Notes: generated by a model from the sequence alone, not told the origin. 64,000 nucleotides of DNA from Pedobacter miscanthi (GCF_003315595.1 NZ_QNQU01000023.1:54220-118219), one strand, 5' to 3'. Positions 7,770 through 16,263 are shown, counted from the stretch's first letter. A program made the numbers and translations.

Positions 7770-8966
7770 ATGAGCACCTTATCGAAAAGAATCAACAGTC
7801 TGTCAGAATCTGCAACCCTTAAAATGACCAAACTTGGCCGCGAATTAGCGTCTAAAGGCATCAATATCATCAGTTTAAGTGTTGGCGAACCCGATTTTAA
7901 TACGCCTGAACATGTAAAAAATGCCGCTAAAAAAGCATTAGACGAAAATTATACCCGTTACTCGCCGGTACCAGGATATCCTGATCTGCGCCAGGCCATC
8001 GTAAATAAGTTAAAAACAGAAAACAACCTTGATTATGATATTTCACAAATCGTTGTTTCTACAGGTGCCAAACAATCATTATCGAACGTAATTTTAACTT
8101 TGATCGATCCGGATGATGAAGTAATCATTCCTACACCTTACTGGGTTTCTTATTCGGAAATGGTAACCCTGGCAGAAGGAAAATCTGTTTTTATCGATAC
8201 CGACATTGAAAGCAATTTCAAAATTACACCTGCACAGTTAGAAGCGGCGATTACGCCGAAATCGAAACTTTTCATGTTTTCTTCACCATGCAACCCAACA
8301 GGTTCAGTTTACAGTAAAGAAGAGTTGGCTGCATTGGTTGCCGTTTTTGAAAAACACCCGAATATTTATATCCTGTCTGACGAAATTTATGAGCACATCA
8401 ACTTTGTTGATCAGCACGAATCAATCGCGCAGTTCGATAGCATTAAAGACCGCGTAATCATTGTAAATGGTTTCTCTAAAGCATTCGCCATGACGGGCTG
8501 GAGATTAGGTTACATTGCCGCAAATAAAGAAATTGCAGCTGCTAATGATAAATTGCAGGGACAAACTACCTCTGGCACATGTTCTATCGCACAAAGAGCG
8601 GGTATTGTAGCTTATGAGCAAGGTTTGGCGAGTGTATTAGAAATGAAAGAAGCATTTTTACGCCGCAGGGAACTGGTTTACAACTTGTTAAACGAAATTC
8701 CCGGTGTTAAAACGAACCTTCCAGATGGTGCTTTCTATTTCTTCCCTGAAATCAGCTCGTTCTTTGGTAAAAAAGATGCTGAAGGAAATGTAATCAAAGA
8801 TTCTTCTGATCTGGCTTTATATTTATTGAATGTTGGTCACGTGGCAACTGTAGGTGGCGATTCGTTCGGTAATAACAACTACATCCGCTTATCTTATGCC
8901 GCATCAGACGAAAGTTTGGTAGAAGCATTAAAAAGGATTAAAGAAGCATTGGGTAAATTAGCCTAA
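7770..8966 (+). CDS. Class I/II PLP-dependent aminotransferase (AspC-like)
   Basis: A 398-residue fold-type I aminotransferase of the aspartate aminotransferase Ib subgroup. Seen: SVGEPDFNTP (37-46), the Pro-Asn motif SSPCNPTGS (171-179), D204 in ILSDEIYEH, the PLP lysine K237 in NGFSKAFAMTGWRLGY, and the substrate Arg in NYIRLSYA near the end. Probably transfers the amino group of aspartate (or aromatic/prephenate substrates) to 2-oxoglutarate; the exact substrate is not resolved. Single gene with promoter and terminator. Confidence 0.92.
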   Translation: MSTLSKRINSLSESATLKMTKLGRELASKGINIISLSVGEPDFNTPEHVKNAAKKALDENYTRYSPVPGYPDLRQAIVNKLKTENNLDYDISQIVVSTGAKQSLSNVILTLIDPDDEVIIPTPYWVSYSEMVTLAEGKSVFIDTDIESNFKITPAQLEAAITPKSKLFMFSSPCNPTGSVYSKEELAALVAVFEKHPNIYILSDEIYEHINFVDQHESIAQFDSIKDRVIIVNGFSKAFAMTGWRLGYIAANKEIAAANDKLQGQTTSGTCSIAQRAGIVAYEQGLASVLEMKEAFLRRRELVYNLLNEIPGVKTNLPDGAFYFFPEISSFFGKKDAEGNVIKDSSDLALYLLNVGHVATVGGDSFGNNNYIRLSYAASDESLVEALKRIKEALGKLA

Positions 8967-9015
8967 TCAGTTGGCAGTTTTCAGTTAACGGTTTTCAGTT
9001 AACTTTATCAATAAG

Positions 9016-9052
9016 AAATCCTCCGTTAATTAAAGTTAACGGGGGATTTTTG
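9016..9052 (+). terminator. Rho-independent terminator of the aminotransferase gene
   Basis: AAATCCTCCGTTAA (9016-9029) pairs with TTAACGGGGGATTTT (9036-9050), short loop, ending in a T run. Confidence 0.85.
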
Positions 9053-9178
9053 TTATTATATGAGTATATAACAGATTCGTTATCCTGTCCCGATTTTACA
9101 TCGGGATCAGGGTCTTTATGCAGTTTTTCTAGTGGTTAGTTTCATGTTGATCACTAAACAACAATATTTTTCATGATC

Positions 9179-9268
9179 TGAAAATGAAAGCCAGCATTTC
9201 ATCGGAGATTTCAGTCCTTCATTTCGTTGCAAGTCCTCTCCCGATGAAAAATCGGGATTGCGGGCTTT
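9179..9268. repeat. Dispersed repeat E, copy 1 (about 90 bp)
   Basis: The stretch tgaaaatga...gcatttcatcgg...cagtccttc...caagtcctc...gggcttt is found again in reverse orientation at 16083-16167. It includes a small hairpin, CCGAT...ATCGG. No frame. The rest of 9053-9325 holds only another CCCGAT/ATCGGG hairpin near 9089-9106. Confidence 0.75.
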
Positions 9269-9325
9269 CCACTTCAATAAGGTTTATTAACAACGGCAAC
9301 TGCTCATTGCAAACTGCAAACTAAC

Positions 9326-10570
9326 CTAACTTCTGATCGCCTCTACCGGATCTAATCTCGAAGCCGAATAAGCCGGCCAGAAACCTGAAATGGTTCCGAT
9401 AATAATCGAGATACCAATACCCAGGGCAATATTATTCAAGCCCAGTATAATATGGAAATCTGTTGCAGCCCCGATTACCAGCGCGAGCAGAAAGACGAGT
9501 AATAAACCCAGCAATCCACCTAAAATACAAAGCGAAATGGATTCGAATATAAACTGTAATAATATAAAGTAGTTCTTTGCGCCCAGCGATTTCTGAATGC
9601 CGATAATATTGGTACGCTCTTTAACCGAAACAAACATGATATTGGCGATACTAAAACCTCCAACCAAAATAGAAAAACCACCAATTACCCAACCCGCAAT
9701 GTTTACCATTTTAAACATCGAATCTAACTGGTTCGAAATAATGGTGGTTTTATTCAATGCGAAATCTTCTTCCTGCCCCGGCCTGATCCTATGAATGGAA
9801 CGCATTAAGCCTTTTAGTTCACTTTCTACTTCTTCTAAACTTACATTATCTTTACCGCGTACCGTAATCTGTGGTCCATAACGTTCGTTTTGGATATCTA
9901 AAACCCCTTTTGCAAAGCTAATCGGGATATTTACATTTTTATCAAGCGAGGTACCCAGCATATCTTCGCCTTCTTTTTTAAATACACCTACAACTGTTAA
10001 TCTCCGCCCTAAAATCTGTACCTGCTTTCCAATCGGTTCATCGCCATCAAAAAGTCCGGCTGCTATATCAGATCCCAAAATACAAACGGGTGTTCCGTTT
10101 TTACTTTCATTTTCAGTAAAATATCTTCCGGATTGAAGTTCGAAATTCCATGTTTTATTAAAATCATGTGAAGCCGCCCAAACAGAAATCCCTTCAACCG
10201 AGCTGCTTCTGTATTTGATGGTTCTGTCACTTGTCGAGATCTCGAAAGTAACGCCCTGTGCATTTTCTATCCGCTCTCTTAAAGCATTAAAATCACGTAA
10301 CGATGGCTGTGGACGGTTCATGTATTTCCACCATGGGTAATTATCGCCAAAACTCCATGGCCATTTTTGCACATAAATGGTGTTTGAACCCAGTTTATCC
10401 ACGCTCGACTGCAGCTTACCACGAAAGGTATCAACCGCCGAAAATACAGCAATAATGGTAAAAATACCAATGGTTATGGCCAGAAGCGATAACATGGTAC
10501 GTAATTTATTCTGGCGCAACGCATCAAATGCAAAACGGAAACTCTCGCCTATTAGCCTAAAGATTATCAT
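9326..10570 (-). CDS. ABC transporter permease (MacB/FtsX type)
   Basis: A 414-residue permease with one N-terminal membrane helix (about 20-45), a large periplasmic MacB-PCD-type domain (about 50-270, including PWPWSFGDNYPWWKY-like aromatic region), and three C-terminal helices (about 285-405, FtsX domain, ending ASRLDPVEAIRS). Such proteins pair with a LolD/MacB-like ATPase to export lipoproteins, peptides or drugs mechanically. No ATPase is adjacent; a fitting one is 3.3 kb away at 13904-14662 on the same strand. Nothing shows the substrate. Confidence 0.88.
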   Translation of the reverse strand: MIIFRLIGESFRFAFDALRQNKLRTMLSLLAITIGIFTIIAVFSAVDTFRGKLQSSVDKLGSNTIYVQKWPWSFGDNYPWWKYMNRPQPSLRDFNALRERIENAQGVTFEISTSDRTIKYRSSSVEGISVWAASHDFNKTWNFELQSGRYFTENESKNGTPVCILGSDIAAGLFDGDEPIGKQVQILGRRLTVVGVFKKEGEDMLGTSLDKNVNIPISFAKGVLDIQNERYGPQITVRGKDNVSLEEVESELKGLMRSIHRIRPGQEEDFALNKTTIISNQLDSMFKMVNIAGWVIGGFSILVGGFSIANIMFVSVKERTNIIGIQKSLGAKNYFILLQFIFESISLCILGGLLGLLLVFLLALVIGAATDFHIILGLNNIALGIGISIIIGTISGFWPAYSASRLDPVEAIRS

Positions 10571-10741
10571 AATTAAGGTTTAGATGCAAAGCCGTTGAAA
10601 AGGTTACAGCTGTTTTTCAAAACTAAGTAAATTTTATATCTGCAATGGCGTTAAAATATGTATTATTCTATATAAAATAAGGTAAAACATAATATACTAC
10701 AATTGCGTTTGATAAAATACGGAAAAGAAAAATTAAATTCG

Positions 10742-10749
10742 TATTTTTG
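10742..10749 (+). promoter_or_regulatory. -7 box for queA
   Basis: TATTTTTG fits TAnnTTTG and ends 22 bp before ATG 10772. It lies inside the longer open frame from 10703, arguing for the later start. Confidence 0.5.
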
Positions 10750-10771
10750 CACCTCAAAAAATTCATCAAGA

Positions 10772-11821
10772 ATGAAATTATCACAATTCAAATTCAACTT
10801 ACCCGAATCATTAGTAGCCAATAATCCAGCAGAAGAGCGCGATGAAGCACGCTTAATGGTATTGCATAAAGACAGCGGTAAAATTGAACATAAAATTTTC
10901 AAAGACGTTTTAGGTTATTTCGATGACAAGGACGTTATGATATTAAATAACACTAAAGTTTTTCCTGCCCGTTTATATGGCAATAAAGAGAAAACCGGTG
11001 CTACTATCGAAGTTTTCTTATTGCGTGAATTAAACAAGGAATTACGTTTATGGGATGTTCTGGTTGATCCGGCACGTAAAATCCGCGTTGGTAACAAATT
11101 ATATTTTGGCGACGATGATTTATTGGTAGCTGAGGTTGTGGATAACACCACATCACGCGGCCGTACCATCCGTTTCCTTTTTGAAGGTACTGACGAAGAA
11201 TTTAGAAAAAACGTTGAGATTTTAGGCGAAACACCACTTCCTAAATATATTAAACGTAAAGCCACTGCTGAAGATAAAGAACGTTATCAAACTATTTTTG
11301 CCAAGCACGAAGGTGCTGTAGCTGCTCCAACTGCAGGTTTGCACTTTAGCAGGGAGTTGATGAAACGTTTGGAACTTAAAGGTGTGGAGTTTGCAGAAGT
11401 TACCTTACATGTTGGTTTAGGTACTTTCAGAACGGTTGAGGTTGAAGATTTAACCAAACACAAAATGGATTCTGAGCAATTTATCATTGAGCCAAAAGAT
11501 GCGGCTATTGTAAATAAAGCAATAGAAGAAAAGAGAAAAATCTGCGCGGTTGGTACTACTTCGATGCGTGCAATCGAATCTGCAGTTTCGGCAAACAGAA
11601 CATTAAAAGCAGCTAACGACTGGACAAGCAAGTTCATCTTCCCTCCTTACGATTTCAGTATTGCAAATTCAATGATTACCAATTTCCATACGCCTGAATC
11701 TACTTTACTGATGATGGTGAGTGCTTTTGGTGGTTACGAAAACGTAATGAATGCTTACGAAGTTGCAGTAAAAGAAAAATATAAATTTTACAGCTATGGC
11801 GATGCCATGCTAATTATCTAA
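10772..11821 (+). CDS. queA: S-adenosylmethionine:tRNA ribosyltransferase-isomerase
   Basis: Transfers and isomerises the ribosyl part of SAM onto preQ1 in tRNA to make epoxyqueuosine. The 349-residue product from ATG 10772 begins MKLSQFKFNLPESLVANNPA and includes MILNNTKVFPARLYG, APTAGLHFS, ETLHVGLGTF-like (VTLHVGLGTFRTVE) and TNFHTPESTLLMMVSAFGG, all diagnostic of QueA, at normal length. A longer frame begins at 10703, but the promoter box lies inside it. ispD follows 57 bp downstream. Confidence 0.96.
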   Translation: MKLSQFKFNLPESLVANNPAEERDEARLMVLHKDSGKIEHKIFKDVLGYFDDKDVMILNNTKVFPARLYGNKEKTGATIEVFLLRELNKELRLWDVLVDPARKIRVGNKLYFGDDDLLVAEVVDNTTSRGRTIRFLFEGTDEEFRKNVEILGETPLPKYIKRKATAEDKERYQTIFAKHEGAVAAPTAGLHFSRELMKRLELKGVEFAEVTLHVGLGTFRTVEVEDLTKHKMDSEQFIIEPKDAAIVNKAIEEKRKICAVGTTSMRAIESAVSANRTLKAANDWTSKFIFPPYDFSIANSMITNFHTPESTLLMMVSAFGGYENVMNAYEVAVKEKYKFYSYGDAMLII

Positions 11822-11830
11822 GTTTGCGGT

Positions 11831-11860
11831 TGGCGTTTGGCGGTTTTGCGCTAAACGCCA
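11831..11860. repeat. TGGCGTTT/AAACGCCA inverted repeat
   Basis: Perfect 8-bp arms (11831-11838, 11853-11860) with a 14-base loop between queA and ispD. The same words (agcgttt, ggcgtt, aacgc) form hairpins at 17373-17408 and occur at 25722-25750. Confidence 0.55.
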
Positions 11861-11878
11861 TACCCTAAACGCACAACC

Positions 11879-12544
11879 ATGAAGTATTACGCTATAATTG
11901 TAGCAGGCGGTTCTGGCAATCGGATGCAAACGGAAACCCCAAAACAATTTCTACTGCTCAAAAACCTTCCGGTTTTGATGCATACCATTAAAGCTTTTGC
12001 ACAAAGCGATACCCAACCCAAAATTTTATTGGTTTTAAGCAAAGATCAGCAGGGCTACTGGAAGCGCTTATGCGATGAATTCAATTTCTACGTTCCACAC
12101 GAGGTAATTGATGGTGGTGAACAACGATTTCATTCAGTTAAAAATGCAATTGCAACAATTGAGGACGAAAGTTTTGTAGCCATACACGATGCCGTGCGGC
12201 CTTTAGTTTCCAAATCTTTAATAGATAATTGTTTTAAAGCTGCTGAAGCGCAGGGAAATGTTATTGCAGCAGTACAATCAAGCGACAGTGTAAGGATGCT
12301 AAGAGACGATAAAACATCAGCTTTAAAGCGCGATGAAATCTATCTGGTACAAACACCGCAAACTTTTAGTCTTAACATACTTAAAGAAGCTTACCAACAG
12401 GATTTCGCTGATCATTTTACAGATGATGCCAGTGTGGTAGAATCAATAGGTTATGGCATCAATATTATTGAAGGAGAAAGGGGAAATATCAAAATCACCT
12501 ACCCAATCGATCTGGAACTGGCAGAATTGCTGTTGAAAAATTAA
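11879..12544 (+). CDS. ispD: 2-C-methyl-D-erythritol 4-phosphate cytidylyltransferase
   Basis: Third step of the MEP isoprenoid pathway, making CDP-ME from MEP and CTP. 221 residues with the nucleotide-binding IIVAGGSGNRM (6-16) followed by TPKQFLLL, then VDGGEQRFHSV-type (VIDGGEQRFHSVKNAI), VAIHDAVRPLVS and the C-terminal TDDASVVESIG. All are IspD signatures. It ends in a clear terminator. Cytoplasmic, essential where the MEP pathway is the only one. Confidence 0.96.
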   Translation: MKYYAIIVAGGSGNRMQTETPKQFLLLKNLPVLMHTIKAFAQSDTQPKILLVLSKDQQGYWKRLCDEFNFYVPHEVIDGGEQRFHSVKNAIATIEDESFVAIHDAVRPLVSKSLIDNCFKAAEAQGNVIAAVQSSDSVRMLRDDKTSALKRDEIYLVQTPQTFSLNILKEAYQQDFADHFTDDASVVESIGYGINIIEGERGNIKITYPIDLELAELLLKN

Positions 12545-12550
12545 GAATAT

Positions 12551-12585
12551 AAAAAGGGGCCTTAAATTAAAGCCCCTTATTTTTT
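12551..12585 (+). terminator. Rho-independent terminator after ispD
   Basis: AAGGGGC (12554-12560) pairs with GCCCCTT (12572-12578), followed by ATTTTTT. Confidence 0.88.
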
Positions 12586-12627
12586 GAATAGCATTTTTAT
12601 GCTGGTGGAATGTCCGCTAAATATATT

Positions 12628-12786
12628 TTATGCGGCCCTGCCAATAACTTTAAGCAGGATTGCAATTACTGCGATTACCAATAAAACGTGGATTATATTA
12701 CCAACGTCGCCGAAGCCGTGAAATATAAATCCGATGACCCAAAGTATTACCAATACTACTGCGACTAAATACAATAAATTTCCCAT
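12628..12786 (-). CDS. Small membrane protein, lmo0937/DUF5670 family
   Basis: A 52-residue protein read on the minus strand from ATG 12786 to TAA 12628, beginning MGNLLYLVAVVLVILWVIGF and ending VIGRAA. It has two hydrophobic helices split by the short polar turn HGFGDVGN, exactly the plan of the lmo0937 family (DUF5670) found across Firmicutes and Bacteroidetes. Function unknown; relatives are often stress-induced. It stands alone between two terminators. Confidence 0.85.
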   Translation of the reverse strand: MGNLLYLVAVVLVILWVIGFIFHGFGDVGNIIHVLLVIAVIAILLKVIGRAA

Positions 12787-12926
12787 AGTGTTAATTTTTT
12801 AGCAATGTTATATTATTGATCTATTAACACACAGCTTTTAACTTTTGTTTAAAAAATGTAAGTTTTTTTATTACCAGAGCACGTGTAGCATTGAGCCTAT
12901 GGCACTTGGCGTTATACTCTGAAAAC

Positions 12927-12962
12927 AAAAAAGCAACTTCCTTTTGGAAATTGCTTTTCGTT
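12927..12962. terminator. Bidirectional terminator
   Basis: AGCAACTTCC (12932-12941) and GGAAATTGCT (12946-12955) form a stem with one mismatch and a TTTT loop, flanked by A's on the left and T's on the right, so it can work in both directions. It lies just after the DUF2795-like gene on the minus strand. Confidence 0.8.
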
Positions 12963-12979
12963 TCTATTTAATCAGATTA

Positions 12980-13201
12980 CTAATATTCGTCTTCATTAAA
13001 GAAGAAATCCTCTTTAGTAGGATAATCCGGCCAAATTTCCTCAATTGTTTCATAAGGCTCGCCATCATCTTCAAGTGCCTGCAGGTTTTCGATTACTTCT
13101 ACAGGAGCACCAGAACGGATACCATAATCAATTAATTCGTCTTTAGTTGCAGGCCATGGTGCGTCTTCCAAGTGCGATGCTAATTCTAATGTCCAATACA
13201 T
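12980..13201 (-). CDS. DUF2795-like small acidic protein
   Basis: 73 residues, strongly acidic C-terminus (EEIWPDYPTKEDFFFNEDEY). The N-terminal MYWTLELASHLEDAPWPATKDELIDYGIRSGAPVEVIENLQALED is a conserved Bacteroidetes helix-loop-helix module annotated as DUF2795: a W-x-x-x-K/R-x-E-L-x-x-Y/A pattern. Cytoplasmic, function unknown. Upstream 85 bp from the cobalamin adenosyltransferase on the same strand, downstream terminator at 12927-12962. Confidence 0.82.
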   Translation of the reverse strand: MYWTLELASHLEDAPWPATKDELIDYGIRSGAPVEVIENLQALEDDGEPYETIEEIWPDYPTKEDFFFNEDEY

Positions 13202-13286
13202 ATCTTCAATTCTATTAAATTCTGATTCTTATTATTGCGCAAATTATATTAAAATTTTCGAGCAAAACAAACTTATTTTTCCACTA

Positions 13287-13835
13287 TTAAACACGCGGGA
13301 TCCAAACGTTTTCTTCCGCTTTAAAATAAGCTGTCAGTTTTCGTGCCAAAACAAACAAATAATCGCTCAAACGGTTCAGATAAATCGTTACATGCTCATC
13401 CACAAAGCTATTTTCTGCAAGTTGTACGGTCAGCCTTTCTGCCCTGCGGCAAACGCACCTGGCAACATGACAGTAAGAAACTACAGTATTTCCACCTGGC
13501 AGCACAAAATGTTTTAAAGGTGGCAAGGTTTCATTCATCTTGTCCATCTCATTTTCCAACAGTACAATATCTGAATCGAGCAGATCGGGAATTTTCATTT
13601 TTGATTTTTCAGGATCAGCTGCGAGTGAAGCGCCGATGGTAAATAACCTATCCTGAATTTCTTTCAGAAGCTGCTGATCGTGCGTTTCGATACCCTGGCA
13701 CATGATTAATCCGATGTACGAATTTAATTCATCAACAGTACCATAAGTTTCGATGCGTAAATGGTATTTGGGAACGCGGGTACCACCAATTAATGAGGTT
13801 TGTCCCTTGTCGCCCGTTTTAGTATAAATTTTCAT
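13287..13835 (-). CDS. Cob(I)yrinic acid a,c-diamide adenosyltransferase, PduO type
   Basis: 182 residues. Starts MKIYTKTGDKGQTSLIGG (ATP-binding T-K-T-G-D-x-G) and has YGTVDELNSYIGL, then FVLPGGN and HVARCVCRRAER with the conserved Arg, all typical of PduO/MMAB enzymes that adenosylate cobalamin from ATP to make coenzyme B12. No other B12 gene is nearby; it probably serves B12 salvage. Monocistronic, with a palindrome-rich spacer upstream. Confidence 0.93.
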   Translation of the reverse strand: MKIYTKTGDKGQTSLIGGTRVPKYHLRIETYGTVDELNSYIGLIMCQGIETHDQQLLKEIQDRLFTIGASLAADPEKSKMKIPDLLDSDIVLLENEMDKMNETLPPLKHFVLPGGNTVVSYCHVARCVCRRAERLTVQLAENSFVDEHVTIYLNRLSDYLFVLARKLTAYFKAEENVWIPRV

Positions 13836-13836
13836 G

Positions 13837-13903
13837 CCCCCTAGCCCCCTTAAGGGGGAATAATATCGTTAGCCCTAAAAGTCCCCTTTAGGGGATTTAG
13901 GGG
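13837..13903. repeat. GC-palindromes CCCCCTTAAGGGGG and TCCCCTTTAGGGGA
   Basis: Two short perfect hairpins at 13845-13858 and 13882-13895 in a C/G-rich spacer between the ABC ATPase gene and the adenosyltransferase gene. The words are repeats of one motif (ccctaaa...cccctttaggggattt). They could end ATPase transcription, but there is no T run. Confidence 0.6.
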
Positions 13904-14662
13904 TTAATTAATTTTCTCCCAATCGCTGCCATTATCTTTCAATGCCTGTAAGCGTGGTGAAACGTTTTTAATATCAGTATTTAAGTAGTCGTTTTCAATC
14001 AAACCATCGCGCATACGCACAATGCGGTGTGCATGCTGGGCAATATCCTCCTCGTGAGTTACCAAAATAATGGTATTTCCTTTACTGTGAATTTCTTCCA
14101 GCAGGCCCATAATTTCTACCGATGTTTTGGTATCGAGGTTACCCGTTGGCTCATCGGCCAAAATGATAGATGGATTATTGATCAATGCACGTGCTACGGC
14201 CACACGCTGACGCTGGCCACCTGAAAGTTCGTTCGGCTTATGGTCCATACGGTTACCTAAGCCTACGTTTTTTAACGCTTCAGAAGCCCTGGCGGTTCTG
14301 TCTTTTTTGCTGGTGCCTGCATAAATCAGTGGAAGTGCTACATTATCCAAAGAAGTAGAGCGTGGCAAAAGGTTAAAGGTCTGAAAAACAAAACCAATTT
14401 CCTTGTTGCGTACTTCGGCCAGCGCATCATCAGTCATGTGGCTTACGTTTGTGCCATTCAAAATATAAGTTCCGCTGGATGGTGTATCCAAACAGCCCAA
14501 AATATTCATCAGGGTTGATTTACCAGAGCCGGATGGACCCATCAATGCTACAAATTCGCCCTTATTGATATCTAAAGAAACTGATTTTAAAGCGTGAATC
14601 ACTTCAGATCCAATAACATATTTACGGCCAATTTCTTTTATAGTAATGAGTGGTTTCTCCAT
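13904..14662 (-). CDS. ABC transporter ATP-binding protein (LolD/MacB type)
   Basis: 252 residues. Walker A GPSGSGKST (42-50), Q-loop in FVFQTFNLLPR, signature LSGGQ (146-150) followed by RQRVAVARAL, Walker B IILADEP with D-loop GNLD (166-177) and the H-loop VTHEED. The subgroup couples to FtsX/MacB permeases. The only such permeases in view are at 9326-10570 and 34493-36883, neither adjacent; the nearer is the better candidate partner. Confidence 0.9.
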   Translation of the reverse strand: MEKPLITIKEIGRKYVIGSEVIHALKSVSLDINKGEFVALMGPSGSGKSTLMNILGCLDTPSSGTYILNGTNVSHMTDDALAEVRNKEIGFVFQTFNLLPRSTSLDNVALPLIYAGTSKKDRTARASEALKNVGLGNRMDHKPNELSGGQRQRVAVARALINNPSIILADEPTGNLDTKTSVEIMGLLEEIHSKGNTIILVTHEEDIAQHAHRIVRMRDGLIENDYLNTDIKNVSPRLQALKDNGSDWEKIN

Positions 14663-14779
14663 GTTTTTTCTTTTTTAGACAAGCGCAAAGGGTGAGATGT
14701 TACAAGCAGATTAAAAATTACTGAAACATATTAGGCTGAATTCAATCTGATAGCTATCGGATCAGCATAACGATACTTT

Positions 14780-15070
14780 CTATTTTTCAATAATTTTTGG
14801 CACCATAAAAAACTGTTCGTTATGTTTTGCGGCATTTTTAAGCCCATCGGCTGTAGAAATCTCCTGTTTAACCACATCTTCGCGCCAAACATTAACCGAT
14901 TCGTTCATATAAACCAGCGGTTTAACATTTGTGGTATCCAGTTCATTTAATTTCTCCATAAACGACAAAATTTTGTTCATTTCAGGGATTAAAGTATCTA
15001 CTTCCTGCTCATCAATATGAATTCGGGCCAGATCGGCTATTTTATGGATGGTTTTTGCGTCTAAATTCAT
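14780..15070 (-). CDS. gatC: Asp-tRNA(Asn)/Glu-tRNA(Gln) amidotransferase subunit C
   Basis: 96 residues, the usual GatC length. Features: IHKIADLARIHIDEQEVDTLIPEMNKILSFMEKLNELDT and the C-terminal KNAAKHNEQFFMVPKIIE, which is the conserved D-G-L-x-N-A...F-x-V-P-K-V-I-E ending. GatC stabilises the GatA/GatB complex that amidates misacylated tRNA. It sits 1 bp behind plsC, so the two share a transcript. gatA and gatB are elsewhere. Confidence 0.95.
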   Translation of the reverse strand: MNLDAKTIHKIADLARIHIDEQEVDTLIPEMNKILSFMEKLNELDTTNVKPLVYMNESVNVWREDVVKQEISTADGLKNAAKHNEQFFMVPKIIEK

Positions 15071-15071
15071 A

Positions 15072-15797
15072 TTATACTAACTTACTGTCAATCAATTTAA
15101 AAACCTTTTCTTTTAATACATCAGAATCAACATCGGCCAAACTTGAGGTATTAATTGGTTTGTGGACGTAAATATCGCAAATTCCGGGCTTACTTCCATA
15201 TTTAGCGCCATCATCCCAGTTAATTTTCCAAACATCGGTAATACTAACGGGTACTAAAGGGATATTTTTATCAATCGCCAAACGGAACGGTCCGTTTTTA
15301 AATTCGCCCAGTTTTGGCGGATAATGATCGTCTATCTTCCCTTCAGGAAAAATAACCAGGCTCATTCCCTTTTCTAAATTTTCGCCAGCTTTTTTAAATG
15401 CTTTAAATGCCGAAATTTTACTATCGCGGTTAACTGAAATGTCGATTGTTTTAAAAAAAATGCCTAAAACCGGGTTTTGCAGCAATTCATCTTTGCCCAT
15501 AAAATGAAATTTACCATGCCCCATAATACAGAAAATCATGATATCGAGGTTGGAAGTATGATTGGCGCAATAGATATAGGTTTGTTTATTATTTAATTTT
15601 TCTTCGTAATGATATCTAAAAAAAACACCAGAAAAAAGGCTGCACAAAAAACTGTTGGCTTTACGGCAAAAGTTAAGAATGCCATAATATTTCTCATTAC
15701 GCGAAGTAATGTAATAGAGCGGGTAAAAGAGGGCGAAAAAAAACAGTATCCAGAATAAAAACCAAACCCGGTGTACTTGCCTTAGAAAGTTGATCAT
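15072..15797 (-). CDS. plsC: 1-acyl-sn-glycerol-3-phosphate acyltransferase
   Basis: Makes phosphatidic acid from lysophosphatidic acid at the inner membrane. From ATG 15797 it has 241 residues: an N-terminal membrane helix (about 10-30), the catalytic HX4D as NHTSNLD (H80, D85), VNRDSKIS, the substrate-binding FPEGKI and the later VPVSI. An open frame extends upstream to 15905, but its first 36 codons run into repeat DNA and a -7 box, so I reject it. gatC follows after 1 bp. Confidence 0.9.
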   Translation of the reverse strand: MINFLRQVHRVWFLFWILFFFALFYPLYYITSRNEKYYGILNFCRKANSFLCSLFSGVFFRYHYEEKLNNKQTYIYCANHTSNLDIMIFCIMGHGKFHFMGKDELLQNPVLGIFFKTIDISVNRDSKISAFKAFKKAGENLEKGMSLVIFPEGKIDDHYPPKLGEFKNGPFRLAIDKNIPLVPVSITDVWKINWDDGAKYGSKPGICDIYVHKPINTSSLADVDSDVLKEKVFKLIDSKLV

Positions 15798-15805
15798 AGA
15801 TATAC

Positions 15806-15813
15806 CAAAAATA
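15806..15813 (-). promoter_or_regulatory. -7 box for plsC-gatC, very close to the start codon
   Basis: The minus strand reads TATTTTTG (TAnnTTTG) ending only 8 nt before ATG 15797, which would leave a leader of a few bases. Confidence 0.5.
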
Positions 15814-15943
15814 TAAAATAGTTTGAAATATAAAATTAAAGTTTTACGCAGTGGTTGGTCTGACAACAATAGAAACAAATACATAATAAGTGGTCGTTGC
15901 GACACTGACTACTAGAGTAGAGCTTTGGTGTGATAGTTATGCT

Positions 15944-15966
15944 GTGGTTGGTGCGACACCAACCAC
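15944..15966. repeat. Palindromic repeat family B
   Basis: Arms GTGGTTGGTG (15944-15953) and CACCAACCAC (15957-15966) pair perfectly around CGA. A half copy (cagtggttggtctgaca) lies at 15849-15865. The same architecture with GTCGGTG/CACCGAC is at 41038 and 41204. Confidence 0.75.
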
Positions 15967-16000
15967 TAGAGCCTCTTGAAGGGAAGTTTTTTTTTGCTAA

Positions 16001-16031
16001 TAGATCTCTCCACTGCGGTCGAGATGACGTC
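16001..16031. repeat. Repeat family A, partial copy (reverse)
   Basis: tagatctctcc..tgcggtcgagatgacgt is the right half of the family A element seen whole at 21521-21598. Confidence 0.75.
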
Positions 16032-16082
16032 TCCTTAATAAATACCTGCAGAAACCATTGTTTATAAACCTTATTGAAGTGA

Positions 16083-16167
16083 AAAGCCCACAGCGAGGTA
16101 CGAGCGAGGACTTGTAACGGAAAGAAGGACTGCAAGCCCCGATGAAATGCTTACATTCATTTTCAAA
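16083..16167. repeat. Dispersed repeat E, copy 2 (inverted relative to 9179-9268)
   Basis: On the minus strand it reads tgaaaatga...gcatttcatcgg...cagtccttc...caagtcctcgc, in the same order as the copy at 9179-9268. It is not coding. Confidence 0.75.
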
Positions 16168-16230
16168 TTATGGAAACTGTGCATTTATCATCGGTGAAAA
16201 AGAAATTATTAGAAAGGAAGTATTTTTTAC

Positions 16231-16263
16231 GATAGATCTCTCCGCTACGGTCGAGATGACGTC
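16231..16263. repeat. Repeat family A, partial copy (reverse)
   Basis: gatagatctctccgctacgg followed by tcgagatgacgt; near-identical to the copy at 16001. With the preceding elements it fills 15798-16352, which has no gene. Confidence 0.75.

Noticed and set aside
10703..10771. Extended N-terminus of queA
   Set aside because: A -7 box lies within it and the QueA family starts at MKLSQF (10772).
13837..13903. C/G-rich palindromes as a terminator of the ABC ATPase gene
   Set aside because: Stems are strong but have no T run; kept as repeats only.
15836..16135. 99-codon minus-strand frame over the repeat region upstream of plsC
   Set aside because: It runs through family A, B and E repeats, has no protein-like composition and overlaps the plsC promoter.
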